Shown here: in pieces, positions 13,201 to 24,060 of the stretch | Layout: each line of letters opens with the position of its first letter | How positions within the stretch are numbered: position 1 is the first letter of the stretch | Source of the DNA: Sorex araneus | Lineage: Eukaryota; Chordata; Mammalia; Eulipotyphla; Soricidae | Reading direction: 5' to 3' | DNA: 64,000 nt | Assembly (NCBI RefSeq): GCF_027595985.1 | Contig: NC_073306.1 | Location: 84,431,599-84,495,598, forward strand | Program-made: the position numbers and the translations under genes | Notes under the pieces: model-generated | What the model was told of the DNA's origin: nothing | The model's input: the letters and a program-made list of their open reading frames with translations, nothing else | Database searches by the model: none

Positions 13201-16200
13201 TCGATTCCCAGCATTCCATATGGTTCCCCTGAGCACTGCCAGAAATAATTCCTGAGTGCATGAGCCAGGAGTAACCTGAGCATCACTGAGTGTGACCTCC
13301 CCCCCAAACAACAAAAACCCCACTTTTTTCTGTGCTATACCCAGCAGTCCTCAGGGCTTACTTCTGCCCCTGTGCTTTGGGATCACTCCTAGAGTGGTTT
13401 AAATCAGCTGTATGCAATGTAAGTGCCTACCTGCTGTAATATCCCTCCGGACCCCTCCTGGGCACCTTTAAGTAGATTGTACTCACAAAGCAGTAGCCAA
13501 GACAAAAAGTGAGGGGGTGTTTTTGTTTTGTTTGGAGAATACACCTGCATGTTCAGGGGTTACTCCTGGCTCTGCACTAAGGAATTACTACTGGTGGTGT
13601 CTGGGCCCCATATGGGATGATGAGAGTTGAACCTCGGTTGACCATGGGCAAAGCAAGTACCCTATCTGCTGTACTATTGCACTAGCCCCCTTATTTTCTT
13701 GGTTTTGAAGGTGAATTTTAGCAAGAGACAGGAAACGCAACTGCAACTAGGGGTAGGGAGTTGTCTCAAGAAACACAGTTCTCACCAGCCTCTACCCAGG
13801 AATCTTTGGACAAAGTCCCATTTGCTAAACAGCACTTTGTACAGAGCAGAAAGCATGCGCCTTCCAGCCTGGGGCAGGGCAGGGCAGCACTAACCGGCGA
13901 GCCCCCCCGCAAGGACGGCCTCTTGGCTGCATGGGGAGAATTTAGGGGGGACCCTTGGCAGTTACCCACTGGGAAACAATGGCATGAATGACAAAGACTG
14001 CTGCCACCATCAGCACTGGGTGGGGAAAGCAGGAGGCCAGGGAGGAGAAAGGCATCCAGGGGCCCGTCTGGGGCCTCTCCCAGGCCTGGCATCGCTTAGA
14101 ACCCCAGCCCTGGCGTCTTCCTCCATGAGAGAGTTAATAAAGTGGAAAGAGACTTAGCCAAGAGGCCCCTGGCAGTTGAGCAAATGCCATTGTCTGTGCT
14201 CCTGGATTCGAGGCTGCTTTGTTCCCAGCTCAGATTTTCTTGCCAGTCTGGGTCCAACAGCAGCTTGGCCCAAAGACACCCTCCGTGCTCAGCCCCGGCT
14301 GTGAGTGCATGAGTGTCTGGAGACGTCCAGCCAGTTGATGGTTTCCCCGAGACTGCGGGTACCAGAAGGTGTTGGACAGGACCCTACTGAGAGGGCAGCT
14401 GGGCAAGGAGGGACACAAGGAGCTGCTGCGGGGAGTCAGGAAATGGGGAGAAGGTGGGCAAAAGCCTGAGGAAAAGAGATGGGAGAGGGTTTGCACACTG
14501 CCAACTGCACCAATCCCAGGAGCCAGATATGGTCCCCCTGGCAGAGGGATCCCTGAACACAGCTGGGTGTGGCCTCAAAACAAACAAGTGACTTGGGGAG
14601 AAGAGTTGTGGGGAGGAAGTGTCTATGCCTCCTGATCATTTTTCTGTTGCTAGTTTGGGGGCCATACCTCAGGTTTAAGGCTGACTCCAGACTCTAAGCT
14701 CAGGGATGACTCCTGGTGGAGGGGGTCAAACCCGGGTCTGCCAGGTACAAGACATGCACCTAGCCCACTGTACCCTGGCCCCTGGGGTTTGCACTGGGAT
14801 TCAGGTCTGACTCCAAAGTCTTTTCTCTTTAACTACCTATGTCCTGAGAGAGGAATGGAGAGGTCAAACTGTCACCTTCTTTCAGTGGCACCTATCACAC
14901 TGTCAGTAGGGTAGCTGGGTAGCTGTCAAGAGTGTCTCCTCCACTAAGTTAAATCTCAAGGACAGTCACATGCCAGGCGTCTGTCTCATCTGAGCCAGGC
15001 TCCACTGCCTCCGTTGACGGGAAACGTCAGGGTTACATAACTCACCCGCCTCAGCTCCAACGGGGTATGTGATGTCACGCAGCTCGGGAGTCTAGAGCCC
15101 GTGTTTATCACAGAGCTACACCACAACCTCCCCTACCGGGGAAGACCCCTACTGGGGGGCTGAGGGGTCCATCTCTCTCACCCCTGAATTCACAGTGTGG
15201 AGGCAGGAGAGGGAGGTGAGAAGGAGGGATCTCATCCCTGTTGTAATACAAAGGAGGAGAGGGAAGGAGGTCTGTGGCAAGGGGCTGGCGAGAGGCCTGG
15301 CTTTTATATATGTGTGAAACCCTTCTGAAATAGGAGACATTTACCAAGACACGTCTTTGGTGTTTTGTTTTGTTTTGAGGCCACATCCAGTGATGGTCAG
15401 GGGTTACTCCTGGCTCTGCACTCAGGATCACTCCTAATGGGCTCAACAGACCAAATGGGATGTCAGCTGCAGCTGCGAACAAGGTAAGTGTCCTACCCAC
15501 TCTCCTATCTCTCCAGTCTCATCAAGACCCATCTGAAGAGGACTAATTTTTCCTTTTTTCATTTTTTGGATCATATCCAGTGGCACTCAGGACTCACTAC
15601 TGGCAGGACACGGGGGACCATATGTGGTGCCAGGGTTGGAACCTGGGTTGGCCATGTGCAAGGCAAGAGCCTTACTTGCTGCACTATTGCTCCAGCCCTA
15701 AAGAGGACTCCTATAGTATTCCTAGGTGGGGAAAGGGAGTCTGGAGCTGTTCTCAGAGTTTCTCGCTGGAAGAGGATATAGTCTTTTTTATTTTTTTAAA
15801 GCTTTTTAAAAATTGAATCATTGTAAGATAGACCATTACAAAACTGTTCATGATTGGATTTCATCATACAGTATTCCAACACGCATCTCTCCACCACTGT
15901 ACATTTCCCAAAACCAGTGTCCCCCAGGTTCCCTCCCATCACCCTCCCCCCCCACTGCCTGCCTCTATGGCAGGCGCTTTTCTTCTCTGTGTCTCTCTGT
16001 CTCTGTCTCTCTCCTTTTTGGGCATTGTAGTTTGCAGTATTGATACTGAAAGGTTATCAAGAATATCCCTTTACCTACTTTTAATAAACACTCAGTTCTT
16101 GTCTAGCGTGATCATTCCCAGCTATTACTGTCATACTGGTCTCTTCTCTATCTTACCTACCCTCAGCCCCCACACACTTGTGGTTAGATCCAACCACTGA

Positions 16201-19200
16201 CCAGGAGGACACATTCTTTTGAAGGAAAAATGAGTCTCCATATCTGTTTTCTTTTTTTTTGGGGGGGGTCACACCCAGTGATGCACAGGGGTTACTCCTG
16301 GCTCTGCACTCAGGAATCACTCCTTTTGGTGCTCGGGGGACCATATGGGATGCTGGGAATCGAACCCGGGTCGGCCACGTGCAAGGCAAATGCCCTACCC
16401 GCTGTGCTATCGCTCCAGCCCCTCCATATCTGTCTTGAGGTGAGAGTCAAGCTGGATAGAAGAACATTCATTGTGTGAACTTCCAGAAGTTCCCTGGCCC
16501 TCTCTCTCCTCAAGAAGTTGCTTCCAGGAGAGGCTTTCCCCTCTCCTCCTCTCTTTCTCCTCCCTTTGCCTGCTCTGCTTGTCCTCCACAGCCAAGCACA
16601 TTCTAGCACATTTTAGCAAGTTCTCAGTGCCTTCTAGCCATGTGCTCCCAGTCTCCCCTGCCTACCACTCCTCCTGCTGTTCTCTCCCTCCTTACCTGGA
16701 TGTTCCTTTTGATGATGTCCCTGGTCAGCTGGACCTTGCCGGTACTGGGGTCCACCCCGGCCAGTGGCACCATGACCTCCCCAATGACGTCATCCCTGGA
16801 GAAGCGATCGAAGCTGAGCACGAGGAAGTGCAGCACCAGGTCCTGCAGCTGGCTGTAGGGAATGCCGTAGAAGGTGAAGGTCTCGTCGAACACAGGGTCC
16901 AGGGTCTTGCGCAGCACCCGCGTCTTCACCCGGTGCCGCTTATCCGGGAGGATGGTCATTTTGATGTAGGGGTCAGAGCCCTGGGTCTGGTCGTCCATCA
17001 CCGGCAGCCCGTGAGCCTCCTGGATTGTCACCACCAGCGCTTTCTTGGGGAAGTTATAGTCCACAGAGAAGGTGAGGGAGCCGAGCATGACGTCCTCCTC
17101 GGGAGAGGAGGGGGACGTGGTTTTGCTCTCGCCAGGGGTCAGGCCAGCATTGGGGCTCCTCAGCTCTTCCCCATAGTCCACTTTGATGGGTAACTGGTCC
17201 ACACACGCGCCAGAGCCAGGGCCCCTGGCACCCGGGGCGCGGCCCAGCAGGCCGGCCTCGGCGGCGTCCACCAACAGATTCCCTCGTCCACCTTCCCTCC
17301 CTGGGCCATCTTTGTCTCTCCGCACTTTGATGATTTTCTTTTTGTTGCTGAGGGTCTCTGGGTATATGCTGATACCTTTGAGCATGTGGATAAACTTGTA
17401 TGGCGGGGTCTTGTGCTTTCTCTCTGCCTGCTGGTGGCAGCATGTCCAGACAAATACGGTCACCGAGACACACACCACCAGCACAGAGGCCCCGATGAGG
17501 CCGGCTACCACTGGTGACACATCTGAGAGGGGAGACCAGAGAGTTGTCAGCAGGTGGACCTCAAGCCCTGTTCAGAGCTCCCCTGTGGGGTGCTTCTGTG
17601 TCCCTCCAGTTTTTCTGCCCCCCAAGTCCCCAGTCTCCAAAGCAAAATTTGCCCCCTGTGTTTTTAAGCATGATTCCTCCTTTATGTGTGTTGGTGGGCT
17701 GGGGGGGAGCGGGTTGGATGACACTGGTTGGGCTCAGGGCTTTCTCCTGGCTCTATGCTCAGGGATTACTCTTGACAGGACTCAGGGGACCATTGGGGTG
17801 CTGGGGATTGAACCCAAATCAGGTGCCAGGCTAGAGCCTTCCTAGCTGCACTCTTTCTCTGTACCTTCCCACACTCTCTAATCCATCCTGGCTCTTTCTT
17901 TTCCAGAAAACCATCCCTGATGTGCTAGACCTGGTCAGCTCATTGACCTCTCTTTCACATAAGCCACCCTGGAGTGTGAGAAGGTCCTTCTTCACAGAGG
18001 GTTCAACTCACCCTGTGGTTTCAGGGGGATAGTCCAGAGTACTCTACCACAGGGTTGCAAAGAGAGAAGTGACCACTGGACTGTGGTTGAGTGGATAAAT
18101 GTGGGGTAACTTAGTTTCTTTTCTTTTCACCTGGGATAGAACCCAGGACTTCAAAAATTCAAAGCCTACACTCTGCTCTGATCCATCCCTGGGATTAGGG
18201 TTGGCATTGGATGGGTTTGGTAGGGTGGTGGAGGGTGGTAAAAATAATGGCTATGGGCTGGAGTGATAGCACAGTGGGGAGGGCGTTTGCCTTGCATGTG
18301 GCTGACCAGTGTTCAATTCCCAGCATCCCATAGGGTCCCCTGAGCACCGCAAGGAGTAACTCCTGAGTGCATGAGCCAGGAGTAACCCCTGTGGAATGCT
18401 GGGTGTGACTCAAAAAGAAAAAAAAAAGGCTATGTGGTAAAGAGGAAATTCTGGGTCTAAGGACTTAAAAAATCGGCAAAAGCTTAACTCCCAAGTATTT
18501 AAAAGACAAATATTTTAAGTGGAAAGAATAAGAACTGGGGGGCCAGAAACACAGTACAGTTAGTAGGGCGATGGTGCTTGTATTGCAGGCAGCCAACCTG
18601 GGTTCCATCCCTGCATCCCACATAGGGTCCCTAAGCCTCACCAGGAGTGATCCCTGAGCACAGAGCCAGGAGTAAGCTCTGAGCACTGCTGGGTGTGACC
18701 CAACCAAACATAATTAGGTTTGGATTCTTCTCCCTGATCCCCTGCACCCCCCAACACATCTTTTTAATTGGGATTAGACCTTATGGTTCTAGATAAAGCC
18801 TCTAGTTTTCCATGTTATGTTTTAGGGGAAGACTTGGATGTCAGGGAGAATAAAGGAAATAAGTGTGATCCCAGAATATTCTAAAATTCTTCCAGGAAGC
18901 TTCTACCACCGGGTTCACTGCCTGGCTCTGTTCAGACCTCAGAGAGATAGTTCCTGACTATTTCGACTGAAGTGATCTCCCAACCTCTTGCATTATTTCC
19001 TTCATTGCTCTTGTTATCCTGGACATACATGTATTTGTCAGTCCTTCCTCCAACAGAAAGGTAAGTGACTCCCTTCCTCTCTTCTTATATAGTTCTAGGT
19101 CTTAGAACAAGGTGGCATATAGTAAATGTTCAGTGGACAAATAAATTCAGTGAACAAATGAATTCAGTGAATTCAAAATAGCTGTCACAGAAAGGGAAAA

Positions 19201-20394
19201 TAATATAAAATAGCATGGTTACTTTAACAGATACAAATGCATTATTCATTTGACTTTCACACCTGATCTATAGGGGCCAGGGAGCTAGCCCTGGGAGTAA
19301 GGCACTTGTCTTGCAAGTGGTCGACTCTGCTTTAATCTCTGACACCACATACAGTCCCCTGGCTACCTGCAGGGGTCATTTTTTTCTGTTTTAGTAAAGC
19401 AAGGTAGTTTTTAAAATGAAAACTTAGAAAGATATGAGAGGATGGGGCCAGAGTGATAGTCCAGAGGGTAGGGCACTTGCCTTGCACATGGCCAACCTGG
19501 GCTTGATCCTCAGTATCCCATATGGTCCCCCAAGCCCACCAGGAGTGATCCCTGAGCACAGAACCAGGAGTAAGCTCTGAGCACACGGGGTGTAGCCCAA
19601 TAACAACAACAAAGGTGAAAGAGGAGAGAAAGAGGGGAAATGTGTTCAAGAGAGAACAGGGGCAGCAAAGAGACAGACACAAGCAAGTGAGAGATGTGTT
19701 CAAGGGAGAACAGGGGCTTGAGGAGAGGCTTAGTTCTTCCCCTTTTAAGGTTTGGGATGGAAGACCATCTAATTGAATTTTACTTGGGTGGGCAGGTCCG
19801 GCACTGGTTATAAGTCCAGAAAAGGTTGGAAGACAGATCCTACTCGGTAAAAAAGAGTCCAAATATTATCACTGCCTCACAAAGACCAGCTTGGTTCATA
19901 AGGCAGCAAATCTCCAGTTGAAAACTCTCAAACAGTGGTACTACTTATATTCTTTCTTTCTATGGTGGGGGGTTGATTTGGGGGCCACACCTAGTAGTGC
20001 TCTGGGATCACTCCTGCCTGTGGTGCTCAAGATACATATGTGTGTGGGGGGTACATATGTGGTGTGGGAATGAACTGGGTTGGCTGTGTGCAAGGCAAGT
20101 TCTTTAACTCCTGTCCTATCTTTTTTTTTTTTTTTTTTTTGCTTTTTTGGGTCACACCTGGCGATGCACAGGGGTTACTCCTGGCTCTTCACTCAGGAAT
20201 TACTCCTGGCGGTGCTCAGGGGACCATATGGGATGCTGGGATTCGAACCCGGGTCGGCTGCGTGCAAGGCAAACACCCTCCCCGCTGTGCTATTGCTCCA
20301 GCCCCTGTCCTATCTCTCTTCCCCTAATCCCGAGGTCTTGGTGGAGTCAAGATCTGCAGCCTACAATGCCCCAACTTTCACTGCTGAGCAATAG

Positions 20395-20446
<52 letters not shown>

Positions 20447-23400
20447 GGGGTGGATGGGGCACAAGAGAATTCTTGGGGCCTGAGAGAGTAGGAGGTGAGG
20501 AACTTTGCATGTGGAAGCCCCTGGTTCTTTTTTGTTTTGTTTTGTTTTGGGGTCATACCCAGTGATTCTCAGGGGTCTCCTGGATCTACACTTAGAATTA
20601 CTCCTGGTGGTGCTAAGGAATTATAGCTGTATTATTGTTCTGGTCCCTGACTGGTTCTAACCTGAAATCCCCACAACACATATAGTCCCCTGAGTACTGT
20701 CAGGGCTTACCCTTGACCACAGGGCCAGGAATACCTGACCACAGGGCCAGGAATAGGCCTCACGTGGCCCTAAAACAAAACAAAACCAAAAGAGAAGAAA
20801 ACAATTCTCATATATCAGAAAACAAAAGAAAAAAAGCAACAGAAGCTTTATCCCCCATAGTCGCTCAGGTTAGATCTATTCTTCTCTTCATCTGAGTATT
20901 CCTGAAGCACTGCCTCTTTCTCCTCTACTCAAGACAGTGAGCTAGAAAAATCAGATTTAGAAAGGCAGAAGCTTCTCTCTTGCTTCATCCAAAAGCTTTG
21001 TGGGTAAAGGAAGTTGGAAACTAAGCACTGTTGTAAAGTAGCTATAAATTGCAGTGACCCTGATGCTTGCTCCTTTTGTCTTCCAAGGTCATGGATAATT
21101 GGATCATTGGATCATTGAGTGTTGGTGTGTCTGTAAAAGCTATGGAGTTTGAAATAAAGTATTGTAGGAGACCTCAACAAGTCTCAAGTGACAGTTGGGT
21201 CACAGAGATAGGTACCCACTCCAATGTACTGTCTCTGTGGTTCTATGGTATACTTGCCTTGCACACAGCCAACTCAGGTTTGATTCCCAGCACCATATGT
21301 GGTCCACTGCGCCTGACTTGGAATAAATCCTGAGCATAGTGATGGTTCATTAAGAAGCATACGCTCTCACTGTCTGTAAGGAGATATTTGGGCTATGCCC
21401 AACTTTCTCAACCTCTGATCAGAACTACATTGGCTTTTCTTTAACCAAAATAACCCTTTCCTGTCAAGTAAGCCAGTAGTATATGGAAATGAGAATGAAC
21501 TTGGGTTTCAATCCTGACATTACCCTCACTAGCAAAGTAATTTGATTTCTCTGAGCTAGAAATATATACAATAATGCTTATCCCACAGCATACTTATAAT
21601 CCCACAGGATGTTTATAAGAGCCAAATAAGATGGAATATATAAAAGACTGATATAATTTTGTTTCTTGGGGCTCGAAAGATAATACAAGTGTCAGTTCCT
21701 AGCTCAGGTGTGGCCCAAACTGCCCCAAATCTTTTGTTTTCTTTTTTCTTTGGGCTACACCTGGTGGTGCTTAGGGTACCATTTGTGGTGCCAGGGATTC
21801 AACTCCTATAGAGAACCTACAAGGCAAGTGCGCTACTTGCTGTCCTATCTTTCCAGCCCTGTCTTTTCTGGTACCACTAATAGCTCCCTGATGGAAACCA
21901 CTAATAGTTCTTCACAAATCTATGTTCTAAGGATTTCAAACTGCAATTAGAGAAAAAAAAATATGTTGGAAAGAGGGCATGAGAGGCAATAAAAAAAAAA
22001 GCATTAAGAAAATAACAGTGGTCACATGACCACAAAAGAAACTTGCACTTTGAAGATGACCACAGAAAGAACAGATTCAGGTGGAGAAGGGCTGGAAAGG
22101 TGTGTGGTCTGGGAGTCTCCCTGTTGCCCAGGGTCAAGAGCACTTTAGCTACTGTTCATTTCCATAAACCTCTTACTCCAGAGAAAACTCATTTCCTGAT
22201 TGGTTTGGGGCTCCACCCAAAATCCTGGAGTCTGGACACACAAACATTCTAGATTTTTTTTTTTTTTTAATTTTTTGGCCACACCCAGGGATGCTCAGGG
22301 GCTACTCCTGGCTCTGCACTTACAACTGCTCCTGTTTCCGGTGTTGCTGTGGATCATACAGAATGCCGGAATGCTGGAATCTAACCTGGGTCGGCCATGA
22401 GCAAGGCAAGCGCCCTATCTGCTGTTCTGCTGTATTATCTCTTTGGCCTTCCCACTTTTTTTTTTTTTTTTTTTTTGGCCTTTGGGTCACTCTTGGCTCT
22501 GTGTTCACAGATCCCTCCTGGCGGGCTCGGGCCATTCTATGCATTGCTGGGGATTGAACTGCAGTCGGCTTCGTGCAAGGTCAGCGCCCTACCTATTCGT
22601 TGCACTATCTCAGCCCCAGGGATGGGTTCTTTAAAGAGAAAAGAAGGAACCCTGAGCCGCGGTATAACTGCAGGAGATATGCAATACTTCTGTGGATCAG
22701 AAAAAAACTAGGAAGCTTGGCTCCCGTGCATCCTTTGGAGAAAACAAACGCGGGCACCCCCAGCGCTTTTCCCCCGCCCCCACCCACACTCGCGGATCTT
22801 GCAGCCCCGGCGCGGAGGGCAGGGCCGCACGCGGCTGTCGGTGACGTAATGCTGCCCGGGTACACAAAGCGGCGCCCCTCCCCCGCAGGCGCCCGGTGCC
22901 CCCGCGAGCAGCGGCGCGCCAGAGCTCCAGGGTTTGAAACAGCAGCCCAGGAGCGCGGGGAACAAAGGCTCGGCCAGGAGCGTCGGGGCGCTGCCGGGAG
23001 GCCCAGAAATAGGCATCACGTCATCCGCAGCCCCGCAGCGCCCCGCGCCATTCGCGAGCACCGGCGCGGTCCCACCATTACGGTGCAGAATACAACTTGC
23101 AGGGTTCGCGTAGCCTCCCAGCCCCAGCCCCGCGCCGACCGCGTCGAGGAACTGCCGTCCCTTTGCTCCCCACCCCCGCAGCCGTCTCTCCCCCGAGGCC
23201 GCCGCCGCCCCTGGCCGCCCGCCACGCATCCTCGGGCTCCCAGCTGCCATCTTGCGGGCCCCATCCCCCCGCCACCTCCTCCCCCGCGGCCCGAGCACCG
23301 GGAGGGGGAGGAGGGGGCACCGCCCTGCGTGCCCCGCGGGCTGGGGCACGGCCTACCCCCGGCTTCTCCTCCCCAGAGGAGGGGTGCGTGTCCCCAGCCG

Positions 23401-23682
23401 CGCTGAAGGTGCACCACACCATGTTTTTAGCATCCCGGCCCTCTCCACCCTCCAGCGGCCCGTGGTCCCCCACGGCTGCAGCACCCACTCAAGTTTCGGG
23501 GCTCGCCACTGACCGCGAGCTGCCACCACAGGCCCAGTTCGAGCAGGGTTTCCCCCGTGAAGGCCCCCCCGTTTCATATCTCACTCCCCCGTCCAGGCGC
23601 TGGGCGGTTTAGACGACCCCCCGGCTTAGGTTGCCCGACCCTACTTACCAAAGCTAGGTCGGATATTGGTGATCTCAGCCAT
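5122..23682 (-). CDS. SYT11: SYT11, synaptotagmin-11, complete coding region (4 exons)
   Basis: Joining 23682-23649, 17522-16696, 6925-6805 and 5432-5122 on the minus strand gives 1293 nt: 430 residues and a TAA stop. All junctions are GT-AG and in phase. In order the protein has a short luminal N-terminus, one membrane segment (about residues 16-37), a Cys pair at 39-40 (typical palmitoylation site), a basic linker, C2A (about 158-282), C2B (about 294-425), and the WHxL motif at 424-427 near the C-terminus. The C2A loop reads LSFDRFS, with Ser248 where Ca2+-binding synaptotagmins have Asp. This substitution is the hallmark of SYT4/SYT11, known for impaired Ca2+ binding by C2A. Family knowledge: a vesicle and endosomal membrane protein of neurons and glia, acting in membrane trafficking and endocytosis. 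It is distinguished from SYT4 by the linker and by C2B matching remembered SYT11. I recall 431 residues in human. Confidence 0.96.
5433..6804. repeat. SYT11 intron 3: SINEs and microsatellites
   Basis: (GA)n at 5460-5482 (the CT tract of the exon 4 acceptor on the minus strand). SOR 5571-5700 (minus). A duplicated segment with (TG)n at 5834-6010. SOR 6001-6127 (minus), 6172-6350 (plus) and a diverged copy 6608-6780 (plus). 6360-6600 is unique. Confidence 0.8.
6805..6925 (-). CDS. SYT11: SYT11 coding exon 3 (start of C2B)
   Basis: 121 nt, from a CCCAG acceptor to CAG|GTAGC. It encodes residues 288-327, beginning KCISRGELQ and ending at the first Ca2+-binding loop (MDITGLS). The exon ends in phase 1. 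The split codon is completed by AT of exon 4 to give Asp328, so the loop reads LSDPY as expected for SYT4/SYT11. Confidence 0.93.
7131..7205 (+). repeat. (TC)n microsatellite
   Basis: About 37 uninterrupted TC dinucleotides in SYT11 intron 2, joined directly to a minus-strand SOR (7208-7340). The homopurine-homopyrimidine run could form a triplex. Confidence 0.95.
7208..7810. repeat. SOR SINE group
   Basis: SOR 7208-7340 (minus), 7410-7600 (plus), and a very diverged copy 7600-7795 (plus). Confidence 0.7.
7868..8213. repeat. SOR inserted into SOR (nested pair 1)
   Basis: A minus-strand SOR (7868-7969 plus 8149-8213) is split by a plus-strand SOR (7970-8133). The insert is flanked by 15-bp direct repeats at 7955-7969 and 8134-8148 with one mismatch. 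This is a clear target-site duplication. Confidence 0.93.
8258..8860 (+). repeat. Three plus-strand SOR copies
   Basis: Copies at 8258-8430, 8516-8690 and 8690-8860 (diverged), head to tail in the same orientation. Confidence 0.85.
9005..9336. repeat. SOR inserted into SOR (nested pair 2)
   Basis: An old minus-strand SOR is interrupted by a young plus-strand SOR (9075-9250). The flanking 10-bp direct repeats GCAGAGGTGG at 9065-9074 and 9251-9260 are perfect. Confidence 0.93.
9349..9875 (-). repeat. Three consecutive minus-strand SOR copies
   Basis: Two near-consensus copies (9349-9525, 9537-9722) and a diverged one (9728-9875). Confidence 0.9.
10141..10490 (+). repeat. Two plus-strand SOR copies
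   Basis: A near-consensus copy (10141-10317) is followed by an older one (10320-10489). Confidence 0.9.
10491..11825. other. Unique stretch in SYT11 intron 2
   Basis: About 1.3 kb without a recognisable SINE and without a supported gene. Open frames here lack coding character. It is the longest repeat-free piece of this intron and so a candidate for retained regulatory sequence. Confidence 0.5.
11826..13688. repeat. Dense SOR cluster in SYT11 intron 2
   Basis: Minus: 11830-11926, 12136-12276, 12288-12465, 12637-12812, 12838-13004, 13327-13455, 13515-13688. Plus: 11945-12120, 13030-13141 (3' part missing) and 13142-13310, which starts exactly where the previous copy stops. Confidence 0.85.
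13689..15360. other. Mostly unique intron sequence with two SINE remnants
   Basis: A diverged SOR remnant at 14485-14590 (plus) and another at 14655-14783 (minus). The rest shows no repeat I recognise and no supported gene. Confidence 0.5.
15361..16421 (-). repeat. SOR copies and an L1-type 3'-terminal repeat
   Basis: SOR at 15361-15515, 15562-15698 and 16246-16421 (near consensus), all minus. 15790-15995 is a different repeat, also minus, sharing GTTCATGATTGG and TTCCAACAC blocks with 34670-34760, 52075-52215 and 55805-55900. In its sense orientation it ends in a T-then-A-rich tail like an L1 3' end. Confidence 0.75.
16696..17522 (-). CDS. SYT11: SYT11 coding exon 2 (membrane segment, linker, C2A)
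   Basis: 827 nt entered at a CTCAG acceptor (17524-17523) and left at CAG|GTAAG (donor 16695-16694). It encodes residues 12-287: the hydrophobic segment, the Cys39-Cys40 pair, a Lys-rich juxtamembrane stretch, a Gly/Pro/Ser-rich linker, and all of C2A. C2A ligand positions are Asp188, Asp195, Ser248 (not Asp), Asp250 and Asp256. Part of the linker (about residues 104-115, Gly/Ala/Pro-rich) is the section that least resembles the human protein as I remember it. Confidence 0.95.
17685..19260. repeat. SYT11 intron 1, exon-proximal part
   Basis: SOR at 17685-17870 (minus), 18255-18428 (plus) and 18539-18715 (plus). 18720-19090 is unique. 19090-19180 resembles the 3' end of a MIR (ATAGTAAATGTTCAGT type). 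Confidence 0.7.
19272..20780. repeat. SOR group with nested pair 3 and a GT microsatellite
   Basis: Plus SOR at 19272-19380 (partial) and 19446-19610. A minus SOR (19965-20121) is followed by a younger minus SOR (20122-20304), bounded by the 11-bp repeat CTGTCCTATCT at 20111-20121 and 20305-20315. (GT)n 20397-20445. Diverged copies 20540-20650 (minus) and 20650-20780 (plus). The last contains a tandem copy of about 21 bp (20716-20757). Confidence 0.8.
21483..21645 (+). repeat. MIR element
   Basis: Follows the MIR consensus in order: TTGGGTTTCAATCCTG, then TTTCTCTGAG, then ATAATGCTTATCCCACA, then AGAGCCAAATAAGATG. An ancient pan-mammalian tRNA-derived SINE, more diverged than the SOR copies. 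Confidence 0.75.
21740..22615 (-). repeat. SOR copies upstream of the CpG block
   Basis: Copies at 21740-21860 (partial), 22255-22447 and 22450-22615. 21870-22250 is unique. Confidence 0.8.
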
Positions 23683-24060
23683 GTCGTAGTCAGAGGTTAT
23701 TTGCTAGAAAGGCTTGTGGAAATGGTCAGACCACTCTGGGGGTCCCCGGTCAGTGCCGAGGGCTCCCTCTGTAGAGCGTCTGACCAAGGGAGGGGAACGA
23801 TATCCGGCGGACGCCTACTGCGACGGTTTGATCCCTGGTGGCCAGCTGCGTTCGCCTCTTAAGATGCTCCAGGGATGCTCTGAGCGAAGGATGCAGGTGC
23901 AGCCAAGCTGGTCCTGATGCGAGGTAGGCTCCGCCTTCTTCCGAACGGCCCTCGGCAAAGACTCCGCCCCCGTCCGAAAAGTTCCGGAACGCACGTCCCG
24001 CCCCTTTCCGGAAGCTGTCAGGGAATGAGCCCCTCCCATCGCCCACACTTTCCTAGCGCC
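22750..24060 (-). promoter_or_regulatory. SYT11: CpG-rich SYT11 promoter / 5' region
   Basis: A dense CpG block spans SYT11 exon 1 and the start of intron 1. Upstream of the ATG there are GC boxes at 23964-23971 and 23997-24004, and two ETS-type dyads TTCCGGAA at 23982-23989 and 24006-24013. Downstream are CRE-like TGACGTAA (22842-22849), TCACGTCA (23016-23023) and a YY1-type GCCATCTTG (23246-23254). No TATA box is evident. Transcription probably starts between about 23.9 and 24.05 kb toward lower coordinates. Opposite-direction starts for GON4L from this block cannot be excluded. Confidence 0.7.
23649..23682 (-). CDS. SYT11: SYT11 coding exon 1
   Basis: The minus strand reads ATG then codons for [10 protein letters not shown], with the first base of Asp12 before a GTAAGT donor at 23648-23643. 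This short N-terminal exon is typical of SYT4/SYT11. It lies inside a CpG-rich block, so the start codon is close to the promoter. The start was chosen because it is the only ATG here that joins in frame to the membrane-segment exon. Confidence 0.93.

Noticed and set aside
16471-17193. 240-residue plus-strand frame
   Set aside because: Antisense shadow of SYT11 exon 2.
22573-23612. Long Pro/Arg/Ala-rich frames on both strands (213-277 residues)
   Set aside because: They lie in a CpG-rich block, where GC-rich DNA lacks stop codons by chance. No start context, domain or splice structure supports them.
23750-23900. Degenerate SINE inside the SYT11 5' UTR (B-box-like GGTTTGATCCC at about 23825)
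   Set aside because: Only one short box-like match; the flanks do not follow SOR. Too weak to call.
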